From contig CM069598.1 in NCBI GenBank assembly GCA_035771175.1, forward strand, positions 12,072,539 to 12,136,538: DNA of 64,000 nt, written 5' to 3'. The stretch is from Paratinospora sagittata. Lineage: Eukaryota; Streptophyta; Magnoliopsida; Ranunculales; Menispermaceae. Of this stretch, positions 22,342 through 33,800 are shown one piece after another. The notes under the pieces are model-generated. The model worked only from the letters and a program-made list of their open reading frames with translations, was not told the DNA's origin and searched no databases. The position numbers and the translations under genes were made by a program. Position 1 is the first letter of the stretch. Each line of letters starts with the position of its first letter.

Positions 22342-25300
22342 TCACACCCACCTTAGAATGAACTTCGTCCTCGAAGTTTTAAGGTTAAGAAATTACCTAA
22401 GCCCATGAACTCGACAAAGTGCTCCATCATGTAGTCCTCACGCTCCCAAGTAACTTGCTCCTCGCCATGGAACTGCCATCTCACCTTAACCATTGAAATC
22501 TCGCGGTTACGTAACCTCTGGACCTTTCGGTCAAGTATCTGAATAGGTTCCTCATCATAAGTCTCACCCTGCCTCAGTTCAATGTTCCTTCAGTCCAAGA
22601 CGTGATCAAAATCACTCTTGTACACTCTCAGCATTGACACATGAAAGACATTGTGGATTGCTGCTAACTGAGGTGGCAAGGCTAATCGGTAAGCGACGGG
22701 GCCAATTCGTTCTAAAACCTCGAACGACCCAATAAATCTCGGAGCGAGCTTGCCTTTTATCCCAAATCTAGTTTAGCCCTTCTGAGGTGAGACCTTCAAT
22801 AAAACTTGGTCACCCACCTCGAACTCTACGGTCTTCTGCTTGGCATCAGTGTAACTCTTCTGCCTGTCTTGGGCTACCTTCATATTATGCTTGATCCTCT
22901 TAATCTTCTATGTGTGTTCTTGTACAAACTCTGGTCCCATCACCGCAACATCCCCTACCTCCGTCCAACAGATCGGAGATCTACAGGGTCGACCATACAA
23001 TGCCTCAAAAGGAGCCATGCCAATACTAGACTGATAGTTGTTGTTGTACGCGAACTCAAACAAATGTATGTACTCCTCCCAGTTACCACTGGACTCAAGG
23101 ACACAAGCTCGAAGCATATCCTCTAAAATCGATATCAACCTCTCATACTGGCCATCCGTCTGGGGGTGAAAAGCGGTACTGAGATCTAGTCTAGTGCAGA
23201 GCTGCCTCTGCAACCCCTGCCATGTCACGACGCCCCTGACGTAGGCTGACGTCATGACCGGCACAATGTACTATACACTGTACATACTCATATACAATAT
23301 ATAATACATTGTCTGCCTTCACGTACTCTCACAATCCATCCCAAACTTACAGAATTTTTTTTTCTATACCACAATTCAAATCCAATCAACTAGCTATATA
23401 GATGATCATTCCACTCACATTCATTTCATTCATTCCACAAAGTAAATTCCTAACTGATAAATACATTTCATCATCCCAAGCATTATATAAGATTACCACA
23501 CAACCCATCTAGGTGATAGTACATATATATAGTGTGTGATAATTATACATATCAAAATAACAAAAATATAATTTATTTCCTCCAAACATACGTACACGTA
23601 CCAGATGAAGGTTCACGTGATTATCACTCACAGATTTTTCCTTTTCCCTTCGACTCAATACCTGAAATATTGGAGGAAATGGGGTGAGCAAACAACAGCT
23701 CAGTGAATATAGTTCTTGAGATGGCAATTATATACATTTAGAGAAATATGACATTTAAAATCATTTCAAACACTTATTCAACACATGCATCATTCAACGA
23801 ATATATCATACATGTCAACAACATAAATTGCATGAGTTTTCAATAACATAATGCACCATCTCCCTCCTCCGCAAGGCAAGAGAGCGGATCTAACCCTTGT
23901 ATGGCCGTACAAGGTAGACACAGCTTCTTATCACCCAATTCACAGTCATTTCAAGGATCGCAACCCTTGTTAGGACAGACCTACTGACAATGAGGACTCA
24001 CAAAACCTCATTCGGGTCTAATTCCTAACGAAATGACAATGAGGATTCGCAAAACCTCATCATTACAAACTCCAATTGCTAAAATCAATTTGCATGATCC
24101 ATAAAACTCAATGTATATATAAATATACCATGCATACAATCAAGCATTTTATATATGTATAATGTCATACAAGAACCAAATCAAGAAAACTATACTCACA
24201 GTGGTTACACAGGGTTTCTAAGCCAACATCTAAAATGGAGCAACAATAAACGTCATTGCTTCCTCAAAAGCGTTTATCCATGCCCTTAAGCTCTCAATTT
24301 AAACACTGAAATTACCCATAGAGTATCATGAGAATCATTATTTACCATATCGGTAGCTACTAAAATATTCACTATTCACAGTACTATTCATTGTTCACTA
24401 TTCACTTTTACTATTTACTATTTACTATTCCTTTTTACTATTCATCCGGAAGATGTAAATTGTATTAAAATTGTCAAATGGTCTCCAAAACTCATGAAAT
24501 TGAATCTAACCACATATTCGGGGTCCCGACAGTCCAGAGAACGTTTTTCTACCTTTCTAACGGATTTTTATTCATGTTGGGTCAAAACCCCAATTTTTAA
24601 AAACGCCGTAAAACGGCTCCCACAGTCAAAATTACTCTGCTAGAAAGTTTACATCTACCTTAGATATCAATTTTACAAAGAAATAGAGTAGAAATCGCTT
24701 ACCACAAGTCCCGATTTTGCGTGAATCACGGGTTCTCCCTTCCGTTCTCCTTCTCCTTCTTCGTTCTTTCTTTTGTTCCTTCTCTCTGCAACGTCTTTCT
24801 CAATTCTTCTTTTCCTTTTATTTTATTTTATTTTTTTTACACGTTCAGCAACTTCTCTTTCCCTTCTTTTTTTTTTGTTTTGTTTGGACGTTCTTAGCAA
24901 CATCCTTTAACATTTTTTAATTTTATTTTTTTCAATCAAAATAGTTGACTTTTAAAAGAGAAGTGGATGAGCATGATTTTAATATGATCTCATGCTCGTA
25001 GACTCCCCTTATTAACCAACTCCTCCATCAAATTTCATTAAATTCATTCAATCATAATCCAATCCACATTTTTAATTAACCAACCCCATAAATTAATCAA
25101 TTTAATTCAACTTCATTTTTTTATAGGATGATCTCATATGTATCATCTCCATTTCATAATTTTATTTATTTACTAATCATACACGCGTATATTTAGCGCA
25201 TACGTATCAAATACGTGTATTATCACGTGTATATTTAGCTCATACGTATAAAATACGTATATTATACATCTCGATATACGCGTACTTCAATGTATGTATT

Positions 25301-26757
25301 TAATTAAAATTACAGGATGTTACATGCCAGAATACCGATGTAAACCTCGGATCCCTATCTGACACAATCGAAACTGCCACTCCATGTAATCTGACTATCT
25401 CCCGCATATAGAGTCTGCTCAGCTTGTCCATAGAATCCCTAGTGTTCACCGGTAGAAACTGAGCGGACTTGGTCAAGCGATCAATAATAACCCAAACAAC
25501 ATTATGTCTCCTCGGGGTGTTGGGTAATCCCACAACAAAGCCCATAGTGACATGTTCCCACTTCCACTCAGGAATGGCAAGCGGTTGCATCTACCCTCCA
25601 GGCCTCTGATGCTCAGCTTTGACTCGCTAACAGATCTCACACCTCTGAATGAACTGAGCTATCTCTCTCTTCATGTCGGGTCACCAATACATTCTTTTCA
25701 TATCATGATACATCTTGGTTCCGCCAGGATGAATAACATAATGAGATCTGTGAGCCTCTTAGAGAACACTTTGTCTGAGTCGTGGATCTGCGGGAACCCA
25801 TAAACGTCCCCTAAATCTCAAGGCACCATCAGATGACAAGTGCCAATCAGTAAAATCACTGCTCTCAGCCCAAGACTTGTACATCACATAATCAACGTCA
25901 AGTCTCTGTTGGTCAATCGCCTCTTGGACTTGTGTAGGCTGAGCTCTCATTTGAGCAATATCACAATCTGATCTGAAGGGGTAGCACATATACTCATAAC
26001 CATAGCCGCCTCAAGTAGTCTCCACTCATGAGACATTTGGCGTGCTACCATAAATGTCTCTACCCGCTTCTTGCTCAACGCATCAGCCACTACATTGGCT
26101 TTACCTGGGTGGTATTCCAATGTAAAATCATAGTCTTTGAGGAGCTCTAACCACCTTCTCTGCCTCATGTTCAATTCCTTCTGAGAGAACAAGTACTTGA
26201 GGCTCTTATGGTCAGAATACAGAGTGAATCTCTCACCATAGAGATAATGCCTCCAAATCTTCAAAGTAAAAACCACTGCGGCCAGTTCTAAGTCATGAAC
26301 AGGGTAGTTTTTTTTCATGCACCTTCAACTGCCTCGATGCATAAGCAATGACCATATCCTTCTGCATCAACACGCAACCCAAGCCGATGCGAGAGGCATC
26401 GTTATAGATAACCAACTCCTGATCAGGCTCTGGCAAAATCAACACTGTCGTAAATGTCAATCTTTTCTTCAGCTCTAAAAAGGCATTCTCACACTCATCG
26501 GTCCATACAAAGGACACATCTTTCTGGGTGAGCCTAGTCATAGGCGTAGCTATCTTGGAGAATCCCTAAACGAATCTCCTATAGTAACCAGCTAACCCAA
26601 GAAAGCTTCTGATCTCGGTCACTGTGGTAGGCCTAGGCCAACTGATGATGGCTTCAACCTTAGACGGATCAACTGAAATCCCCTCAGAACTCACCACATG
26701 ACCTAAGAACTTTACTTCGGTGATCCAAAACTCGCACTTGTTCAACTGAAAATAATA
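22342..26757 (-). pseudogene. Gypsy-1 pol (RT-RNase H-integrase-chromodomain), truncated
   Basis: Minus-strand Ty3/gypsy domains in the order RT, RNase H, integrase. RT (26566-26760) survives only from KCEFW…[17 protein letters not shown] to [12 protein letters not shown]. RNase H (25947-26541) has [47 protein letters not shown], and [17 protein letters not shown]. Integrase (25300-25590) has WEHVTMGFVVGLP, VIIDRLTKSAQFLPV, and SDRDPRF. It is then split by a solo LTR and continues at 22908-23222 with [17 protein letters not shown] and [20 protein letters not shown]. The C-terminus ends in a chromodomain-like KVRWQFHGEEQVTWEREDYM. Together with the 2.8-kb LTR this fits a Del/Tekay-type chromovirus. 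Gag, protease and the 5' LTR are absent. Confidence 0.87.
23223..25324 (-). mobile_element. Solo LTR, family B (2102 bp), nested in Gypsy-1 integrase
   Basis: Begins tgtcacgacgcccctgacg, ends aggatgttaca (TG…CA) and is flanked by perfect 5-bp duplications tgcca (23218-23222 and 25325-25329). Removing it rejoins the integrase frame as FWQGLQRQL. It is the reverse complement of the family found at 61248-63915: the gacgtaggctgacgtcatgaccggcac end and the tgtaacat…end both match. It contains a stretch rich in ttcactattcact repeats (about 24370-24445) and a pyrimidine-rich tract. Confidence 0.93.
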
Positions 26758-28890
26758 ATTTACTGGGAAGTAATAAAGAAGCAACTTCTCCTGCTTCTGC
26801 TGTTGTAGGTGATGATGTTGATTCTGTCACTTAAGCCTCGTGAGGATTGTTAAAAATTCTCATAAACAGCTCAATAATGCTCAATATGAATCACTTAAGC
26901 AAGACATCTATGCTTAAAACATAGTTATTTCCCATCCAAGACCTATGGCCATTGTCATTTTCCAAGCTAAGCTAGTTAAGTTATTTTTATGTTTTTTAGG
27001 GGGTGTAGTTTGTAGTGTTGGCAACATGTCCTATTAGTGGTATTGCGGAGTCACATTTTCTAAACTGGCATGTGAGTGAGTTAAATACACTTGTAGTAGC
27101 ATTCAAGCCCCAAAGTTCTACTTTTGAGTCAAATTTGTGTTGGGGTCCTCTAGATTTGTGGATGGATTGCCTCTCAATAAGGACACTACTATAAGCAAAT
27201 TTTGTCATTTTGTGTGTCTGTTTAAGCACGTGTGGCATATACTAATGCAAACTAACACAAGAAACTAATTTAATTTACATATGAATAGAGCATGTTTAAA
27301 ATATTAAGGAAAATCTTAGGTTCCCTATGAGTTCCCTCCTCTCCTAAAAACTTATATACTAATAGACTAACTCAACTAACCTGATGGGTTGATTTGAATT
27401 GGATTTAAAGAGTTTATCGGGTTAAATTGGGTTAAATATTTTCAACTTGAACTTAATTGGGTTGGTTGGTATTTAGCCGAAACCTAATCCAACCTACACC
27501 CTATTTATTTATTGCTTCATCAATGAGAAAATAATATCAATATAGTCAAGTTCCTTATCAGTTTTCAATCTAATTTGACCTTCCTCCTTTATTTAAATTT
27601 AGGACAAGTTAATGTTAGTGGAACCGTGAGAAATTGAATTTTGCTTTTGCCAATTACAATAGCAAGCAGTAAAAAAAATAGATTAGAGAGATCTTGCAAG
27701 GGATATATATATGTCATAATAAGTATATGACATGATTACTTTCTTTTTGTTTTTTGTCCTGCGAAAAATACTACAATTTAAGCCATGTAACAGGATTCAT
27801 ATTCTGTTAATTATTTTATTTTAATTTTATGAAAAATTAAGCCATGAAAAATACCACAATTTATCGTGAATATTTTTAAGAATAAATATAATAAATTATC
27901 AAAAATCTCAAAATTATGTAATGATATTTATGAAACAACTTAAAACTAAAAGAAAAATAAAATGATAAAACTAAATCAACCAAACAATTAAAATATAACT
28001 ATAAAATCATTTTAACATGTTTACCTTTTTAATTATTTTATTTTAATTTTATTAAGATAAAATCATATAAATAAACTAAAACAATAAAGATGGATTGAAG
28101 GTGTTGTGCAAATAGGTGGTGACGTTAAATGATTGACAAACTTAAAAAATAAAAAATATAAAAGTAAAAAATAAAATAAAAATTATCGACACAATAAAAA
28201 AAAAAGTTAGTGCGATAAGCCAGAAGATATCTTTATTATTTTTCATATAGTAAAGATCCATTAGGAATTAATAATTTTGAACTCATTAAATCACCCAACA
28301 AATCCTTTTTTATATTTAATATTTTGACCGTATAGCTTTTGGCTTAAGCAAAAAGCAATACTCCATTCAACAGTCAAAATGCCACTAAATAACACCAATA
28401 TAATACCATTCTCCACATCCTTTTTATGCATGCTTCCCAGATGTTTCCTTTACGTTCAACAAAAACGAGTGAATGACAGATAGGCTTTTCTCGGCTTATT
28501 TTAGATTTGTATTAAAAATAAAGTTATTATTTACCCTTTTTGAAATTCAAATTAATTTCTTTATTCAAAAAAGTAAGATAAAAATTTCAAAGGTATTACT
28601 GAGTCTTCGAAATAAAAGAGAGGTCCATTATGAAATAAAAAGAGCTCAAAGTTACTATAAATAAATAAATAAAAGATGACAGAAAGTTACTAAAAAAAAT
28701 AAAAATAAGTTATAAATGATAAAAAAAATAATTATTAAAATAAGTTTTATATTTACTAACGTTACAATAAATATCTTTTAAAATTTGTATATGACATCTT
28801 AAGAAAGCAACGAAGATATTTTAAATCATATACAACAATGACATAAAATAAAAATTATTAAAAAATATATAAAATTTGTTTCATGTTATT
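26758..28890. other. AT-rich intergenic DNA without recognisable genes
   Basis: Mostly A/T-rich sequence with many stops in all frames. The 80-codon minus-strand frame at 26996-27238 has no recognisable motif. 27360-27500 contains a degenerate tgggttgaattgggtt-type stretch like the one in the reductase intron at 59040-59540. Just right of the Gypsy break (26758-26825) the minus strand has a short Ser/Thr/Ala/Glu-rich open phrase that may be a gag N-terminus (see findings). Confidence 0.6.
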
Positions 28891-28899
28891 TTAAAATAT

Positions 28900-30180
28900 G
28901 AATAATGCTATACGGTTTGAAAAGTACACACCATTTTTTACAAATCAAATGTGTCATATATGCCATATTAGATTTGTTGTCTTTTTTCCAAGGCTATTTT
29001 TAACCAAGGTTACAATATAAGTGTAACATGAGTTGACATAATGACTACGGTGAAAAATATTTAATAAATAAATGTCCTATTTATTAATATTTTTAGCACT
29101 TATTTTTAGCATATAAATTAAATACATTAGATATTTTCGAATCATACATCAATGCATGATTCGAAAACATTCAATATACACTACAAAGGTATGTACTAAA
29201 ATTATGTATACTAATCAGTTTCTTTTAATAAAACTTTACCTACTAACATTTAGTTGGTTCAGATGACTTGACATTCATTCTCCTTAAGCAAGGTCGTGAG
29301 TTCAAAATCCTTATCGTATATGGAGCTACCATTTGCTGGGATACCTTTGCACCTTTGTGATTAAATCCGGGTCGAATCCAGATGGATTAGTCTTGTCGCC
29401 AAACGAAGGAGGGCACCACTTGAGTGTCGTCCAATGGTGAAGCAAAAAAAAAAAAAAACTTTACCTTAAAAATTTTCACTATTTTTCATTTATGGGAAAG
29501 AAAATATTCTTTGAATTATAAAAAAATATTCATTCTTTTATTTTTTTATTTTTTAGGTTATTAGCATCTACTTTTAATCATAAAATTTTAAATTATTTAT
29601 AATTGACAATATCTTTTTTATAGTTGAAACGATATTATCTAACCCAAAAAAAAAAATGGACAATATTTTTATTTTTAATTAATTTTAAGAACACACACTA
29701 GTACTTAATTTTATGCTTTAAAATTGGGTATTAAAAATATTAATAAATTGGACATATATTCATTAAATACTTTTTTATTATTATTAATTTTTTATAATAA
29801 TTTTTTTTTGTTTAAACGAGATTAATTCTTGAACTTGAGTATAACAGAGGCGTTTGAGCTGACCCCTTATTAAATAGAGACACGTCTAGGCTCAAACTCG
29901 AGACTTAAATCTTAAATTCACTTATGTTCAATTTTTGTGACTCAAACTCGAGACCTAAACTTTAACTCTACTTATACTCAGTTTCTCATTAATCAAGATA
30001 TCACCTTTTTTGTATTTATTAAATACTTTTATACTAATCATTTATGCTTAATTCATATTTAACTTATATTGTAACCTTAGTTAAAGGTCGCCTAGGCTCA
30101 AATCTAATGCCGCATATGTTACATCAGATTTTTGTGAAAATAGTGTGGAGCCATATAACATTACATATTAAGAATATTTA
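28900..30180. mobile_element. Non-autonomous element with ~130-bp terminal inverted repeats
   Basis: The left arm (about 28900-29035, with atgctatacgg, gccatattagatttg and ccaaggttacaatataagt) matches the reverse complement of the right arm (about 30045-30175, with acttatattgtaaccttagtt, caaatctaatgccg and ccatataacatt). The interior is AT-rich and non-coding and contains a nested SINE (29244-29454) and a roughly 52-bp direct repeat (ctcaaactcgagac at about 29893 and 29943). The exact ends and target duplication are unclear. The long TIRs suggest a Mutator-like or similar derivative, but this is inference. Confidence 0.6.
29244..29454 (+). mobile_element. SINE with A-tail and 12-bp target duplication
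   Basis: The 5' part has a Pol III A-box-like TAACATTTAGTTGG and, about 40 bp later, a B-box-like gagttcaaaatcc. The body contains the phrase gggtcgaatccagatggatt, and the element ends in an A-run after ggtgaagc. It is flanked by direct repeats aaaactttacct (29232-29243 and about 29455-29466). These are the marks of a tRNA-derived plant SINE inserted by target-primed reverse transcription. Confidence 0.8.
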
Positions 30181-30239
30181 TTCAGATATAAAATTCTATT
30201 TATCCCATTATTAAATTAATCATCTTCTGAGCCGCGCCC

Positions 30240-30821
30240 TCACGTAGTGAACCAATTTCTTTTCAGAGCTTCGACGCGGTTGACCGTTCGACCTTCCTTA
30301 ACGCATTTGCTTTCCGCGTAATCGAATAATAAAAAAAAAAGAAGTCCTAAATCCTTCAAAAGAATCAAAACCCCTTGGACCAATTTTCTTCTTCAGCTGC
30401 GTTGTTGTTGCAGAAACCAAGTTAAGTCATCCAGCTTTTCTTCCTTCGATTTTCAGTTCTCTTTTGAACAGATCTCTTCAAGAAACCTGCTCGATCAAAG
30501 AAGCTAAAGAGGAATCGCGATTAATTTTGTGATTTTTCGAGGATTTTTGACATTTTTGTTTGTTTGTTTGATAAAGAGAGGTAGAAAGAAGATTTTGGTG
30601 AAAAAGAGGTTTGATTTCAGACGTTGTTCAGGTTCTTTTTTGGTGATTTTTGATTCTGTTAAGAGAGGTTTTGGAGCGGAACAGCGGTGTTTCGAGCAGT
30701 TGTGGTATTGATCCAGCATCTCTGTTCAGTTCTGAGTAAGAAAACGTTGCAGATCCTGTGATGAAATTCATATGTTGATGATACTTTTGGGAGAAGGAGA
30801 GTGTTATGTTTTTGAGAATCG
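30240..30821 (+). promoter_or_regulatory. Formin promoter-proximal region and 5' UTR (approximate)
   Basis: Sequence becomes less AT-rich after about 30220, with CT-rich stretches (ttcttcttcagctgcg, tttcttccttcgattttcag) typical of plant 5' leaders, then leads into the formin start codon at 30822. I see no clear TATA box. Short upstream ATGs occur (for example at 30760 and 30772), which may lower translation of the main frame. The transcription start is not determinable from sequence alone. Confidence 0.4.
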
Positions 30822-33800
30822 ATGGATGTACTGCGAAGATTCAGTTGTGTTGTAGTTTTTGTTATCTTGCTTGGCGCTTCGAGGAGGACGGAGCAGTTGG
30901 ATTTCTACTGGAGAAATGGAGATACTACGATATCAGCTAACCCTGCGATACAGGGAACCGTGGTAGAGTCCAAGCCCAAGCACTTCAGTTTCGTATTTTT
31001 GGTGTTTGTATAACTTGTTAGTATTTCACTTTGATTGAACTTCTTGTTGCTTCTTTACTTTGGTTTAATCTACTTTGAAATGCTTAATGTTTGTGTTGGC
31101 AATGAAGCCGTGCTAGCTTTTCTTGAGTTGAGAATTTACCTGATGAGTCTAGAGGTATCTGGTGGCAGCTTAACCAATAGCACTGAGTTTAAAGTTTGAA
31201 CTGGAAGCTTCAAGTTTCTTGAGAAATTAGGTGTAGGGAGTTAAATCTACTAGGAAAGAGATGTTACCTTTGATTTGTGATTCCACAAATTGCTATTTGC
31301 TTTTATCAAACTAAAAGAAAAGGTATGGCATATGTGAGTGTACACGTCTTTGTTGAGAAGGTTGAGAAAGATGAGGAGATAGGCGAGGGAGGAGAAATTG
31401 GGATTAGATCATTAACTTAACAATTATCTAGGATTAAGAATATCTACTCAACTCAACTTTAACTAAGCCTTTTCCCAACTATATGGGGTCTACTACAAGA
31501 ATCTACTTCTTTCACTATTTTCTATTCAAGGCTAAGTTGACATTCAAGTTACAAGTGGTTATATCTTTCTTAATTAGGATCAAGAATATCTCTAATAGGT
31601 AAAAGGCAAAACTTTAGCTATTATACAAAGATTTGATACATTGAAGAAAACTATAAAACAATTGAGTAAATAGTAGGGGTGTCATTGATTCGGTTTGGGT
31701 CGGTTTTCGATCAAAACCAAAATCGAACCAAACTTAATTGGTTTGATAATTTTGAAACCAAAGCGAACCGAAACCATTTGGTTTGGGTTGATTGGTTTGA
31801 AACATTAATGCACAACCCATCATTGTTAGGCAATTCCACATCCATGGCTGCAAAAATTACAAAAAACAAAGAGATAAAGAACTCTTATTCAAGAGAAACC
31901 CCTTCAATCATTTCTGAACAAATACATGTAGAAGATGGAGCTGCTATGCAAGAATCCCTAATGAAATCCCATTGTTCAAATCATCTAGGGGTAGCCTAGC
32001 GCACGAAGCTCCTGCCTATACAGGGTCTCGAAAAAGGGTCAAATCACATCTGGGTCTATTGCACACAACCTTACTTTGCTTTGCAAGAGGTTGTTTCCAC
32101 GACTCGAACCAATGTTCAAATCATCTGAAAATGGAAAAAAAAGTAAAATAAACTCACAGCCAAGAAGTTTTCTCCAAGCCCTAAACATCGAGAAATGAAT
32201 CACACCAACAATACCTCAAAATAGTGGAAAAAGATAATATTTTCTTCAGTGATGGTATCCAAACAAATCATTGACTCCTTCAAAAATCTCTAATGGTGAA
32301 AAAAGCTCCCTAGAAAGTTGAGACTGTAGAAGCAGCGAGATTGAAAAGGTGCGACAATGAATAAATTGATGATCAATTCCTATAGATTCGACAGTGAAAC
32401 TCTCCTCAACTTGATCTTCAATCACTTTCAAGAACACCCAAAGGAGTTGCAGAGATTTCACTCTTGCCGATGGATGTCATGAACTAGAAAAAATAAAAAA
32501 TAAAAAAATGAAAAATCTACCATCGGTTCATCCCCTCCCTTAATCTTTCTCAATGAAGAAGAAGAAGAAATGGGAAAATAAGGGGGTGGTTGTTGTCGAT
32601 TTGGGAGAACCGAACTGATCAGTTATAAATTGTTCAACCCGAACCAAAACTGAACTTACTCAAAACCGTAACAAATCGAACTAAATGCCTCGTTTGGTTT
32701 GGTTTCACAGTTTGAACCAAACCACTGACACCCCTAGTAAATAGGTTGATGGAACTTACCAGAGATCATGCAAATATAGCTTTGGAACCAAATGGGGATA
32801 AAAAAGCAACTAGAGTGCATGAGCCTCGTTCTCCTCTAATGATGACGAGTCCTTCCACTTAGAAAGGATGAACTTCAAATGAATCTTTCCGTTCTTCATA
32901 TTTCTATTTCCTTGACTTCATAGTTCATATTTCCTTGAGCTTGACAAATAGAGCCATTTATACTGAGAACCACTCAATATGTTTCTCCTTTGTTTCTCTC
33001 TTGGTGAACAAGTGTCTTTATCCCTTCAAAAGTCCTTCTATTCTTCTCCATTTGTGAGTCAAATATCACAGCTGAGGATTATCCCTCAGGGTCCATTTCA
33101 TCTCCAAAGAGGGCCCTGATCAGCCTTTCCTTTGAAGAAATCCAAGATGTATAAACATACCTGTTAATATCAGACTCCCTAATGAATCATAACAGATAAT
33201 ATAAGCTAATCTACTTTTGTATGTGAAGGTTGTTCACAGTTTCTCACAGATCATAGTCTAACATTGCTGTTTTGCAATTTTTAACGTGGTTGAGGGGCCA
33301 CTCCTCTTTTGAGTTTCCCAGCACTTGTGGATAGCAAGGTTTGCCATATAGGCTCTAGAAGTTATTCAGGTGAGGGGGCTGAATACCCTTGGTTATAAGA
33401 AAATGTGGAATTAAAGGTGCACTGAGTACATCATAGCCAAAAAACCTGATCCAATTAGACAAAATTAAAGTACATGAGTTAGAATTTAGTTGATTTTAAT
33501 CAAAAGATAACTTCTGGCTGGCCCGGGCTATTATGCCCAAGATGGGTTTGTTGTAAGCTCAGGTTGGGCACAAGGAAAGTTAGTTGGTGTTTATTTAGCT
33601 CCATGTTGATCCAACTTGCTTAGTGTATCCCTCTTTGCCATCTCATGCTTAATTGATTTAAAAAGAAAAGAAAAGAAAGTCTGGTGAGCTGAAGTTTAAG
33701 TTGCTTATTGCTCTGGCCTCCAATACATAATTATTCTTCATGGATCCTTTCCTCTTTACTTTTGGGGGTATTTTTTTCAATTATAACTGCAGTAACAGTT

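Noticed and set aside
26996..27238. 80-codon minus-strand frame as a possible small gene
   Set aside because: No motif, no splice context, no promoter or leader features; expected by chance in this length of DNA.
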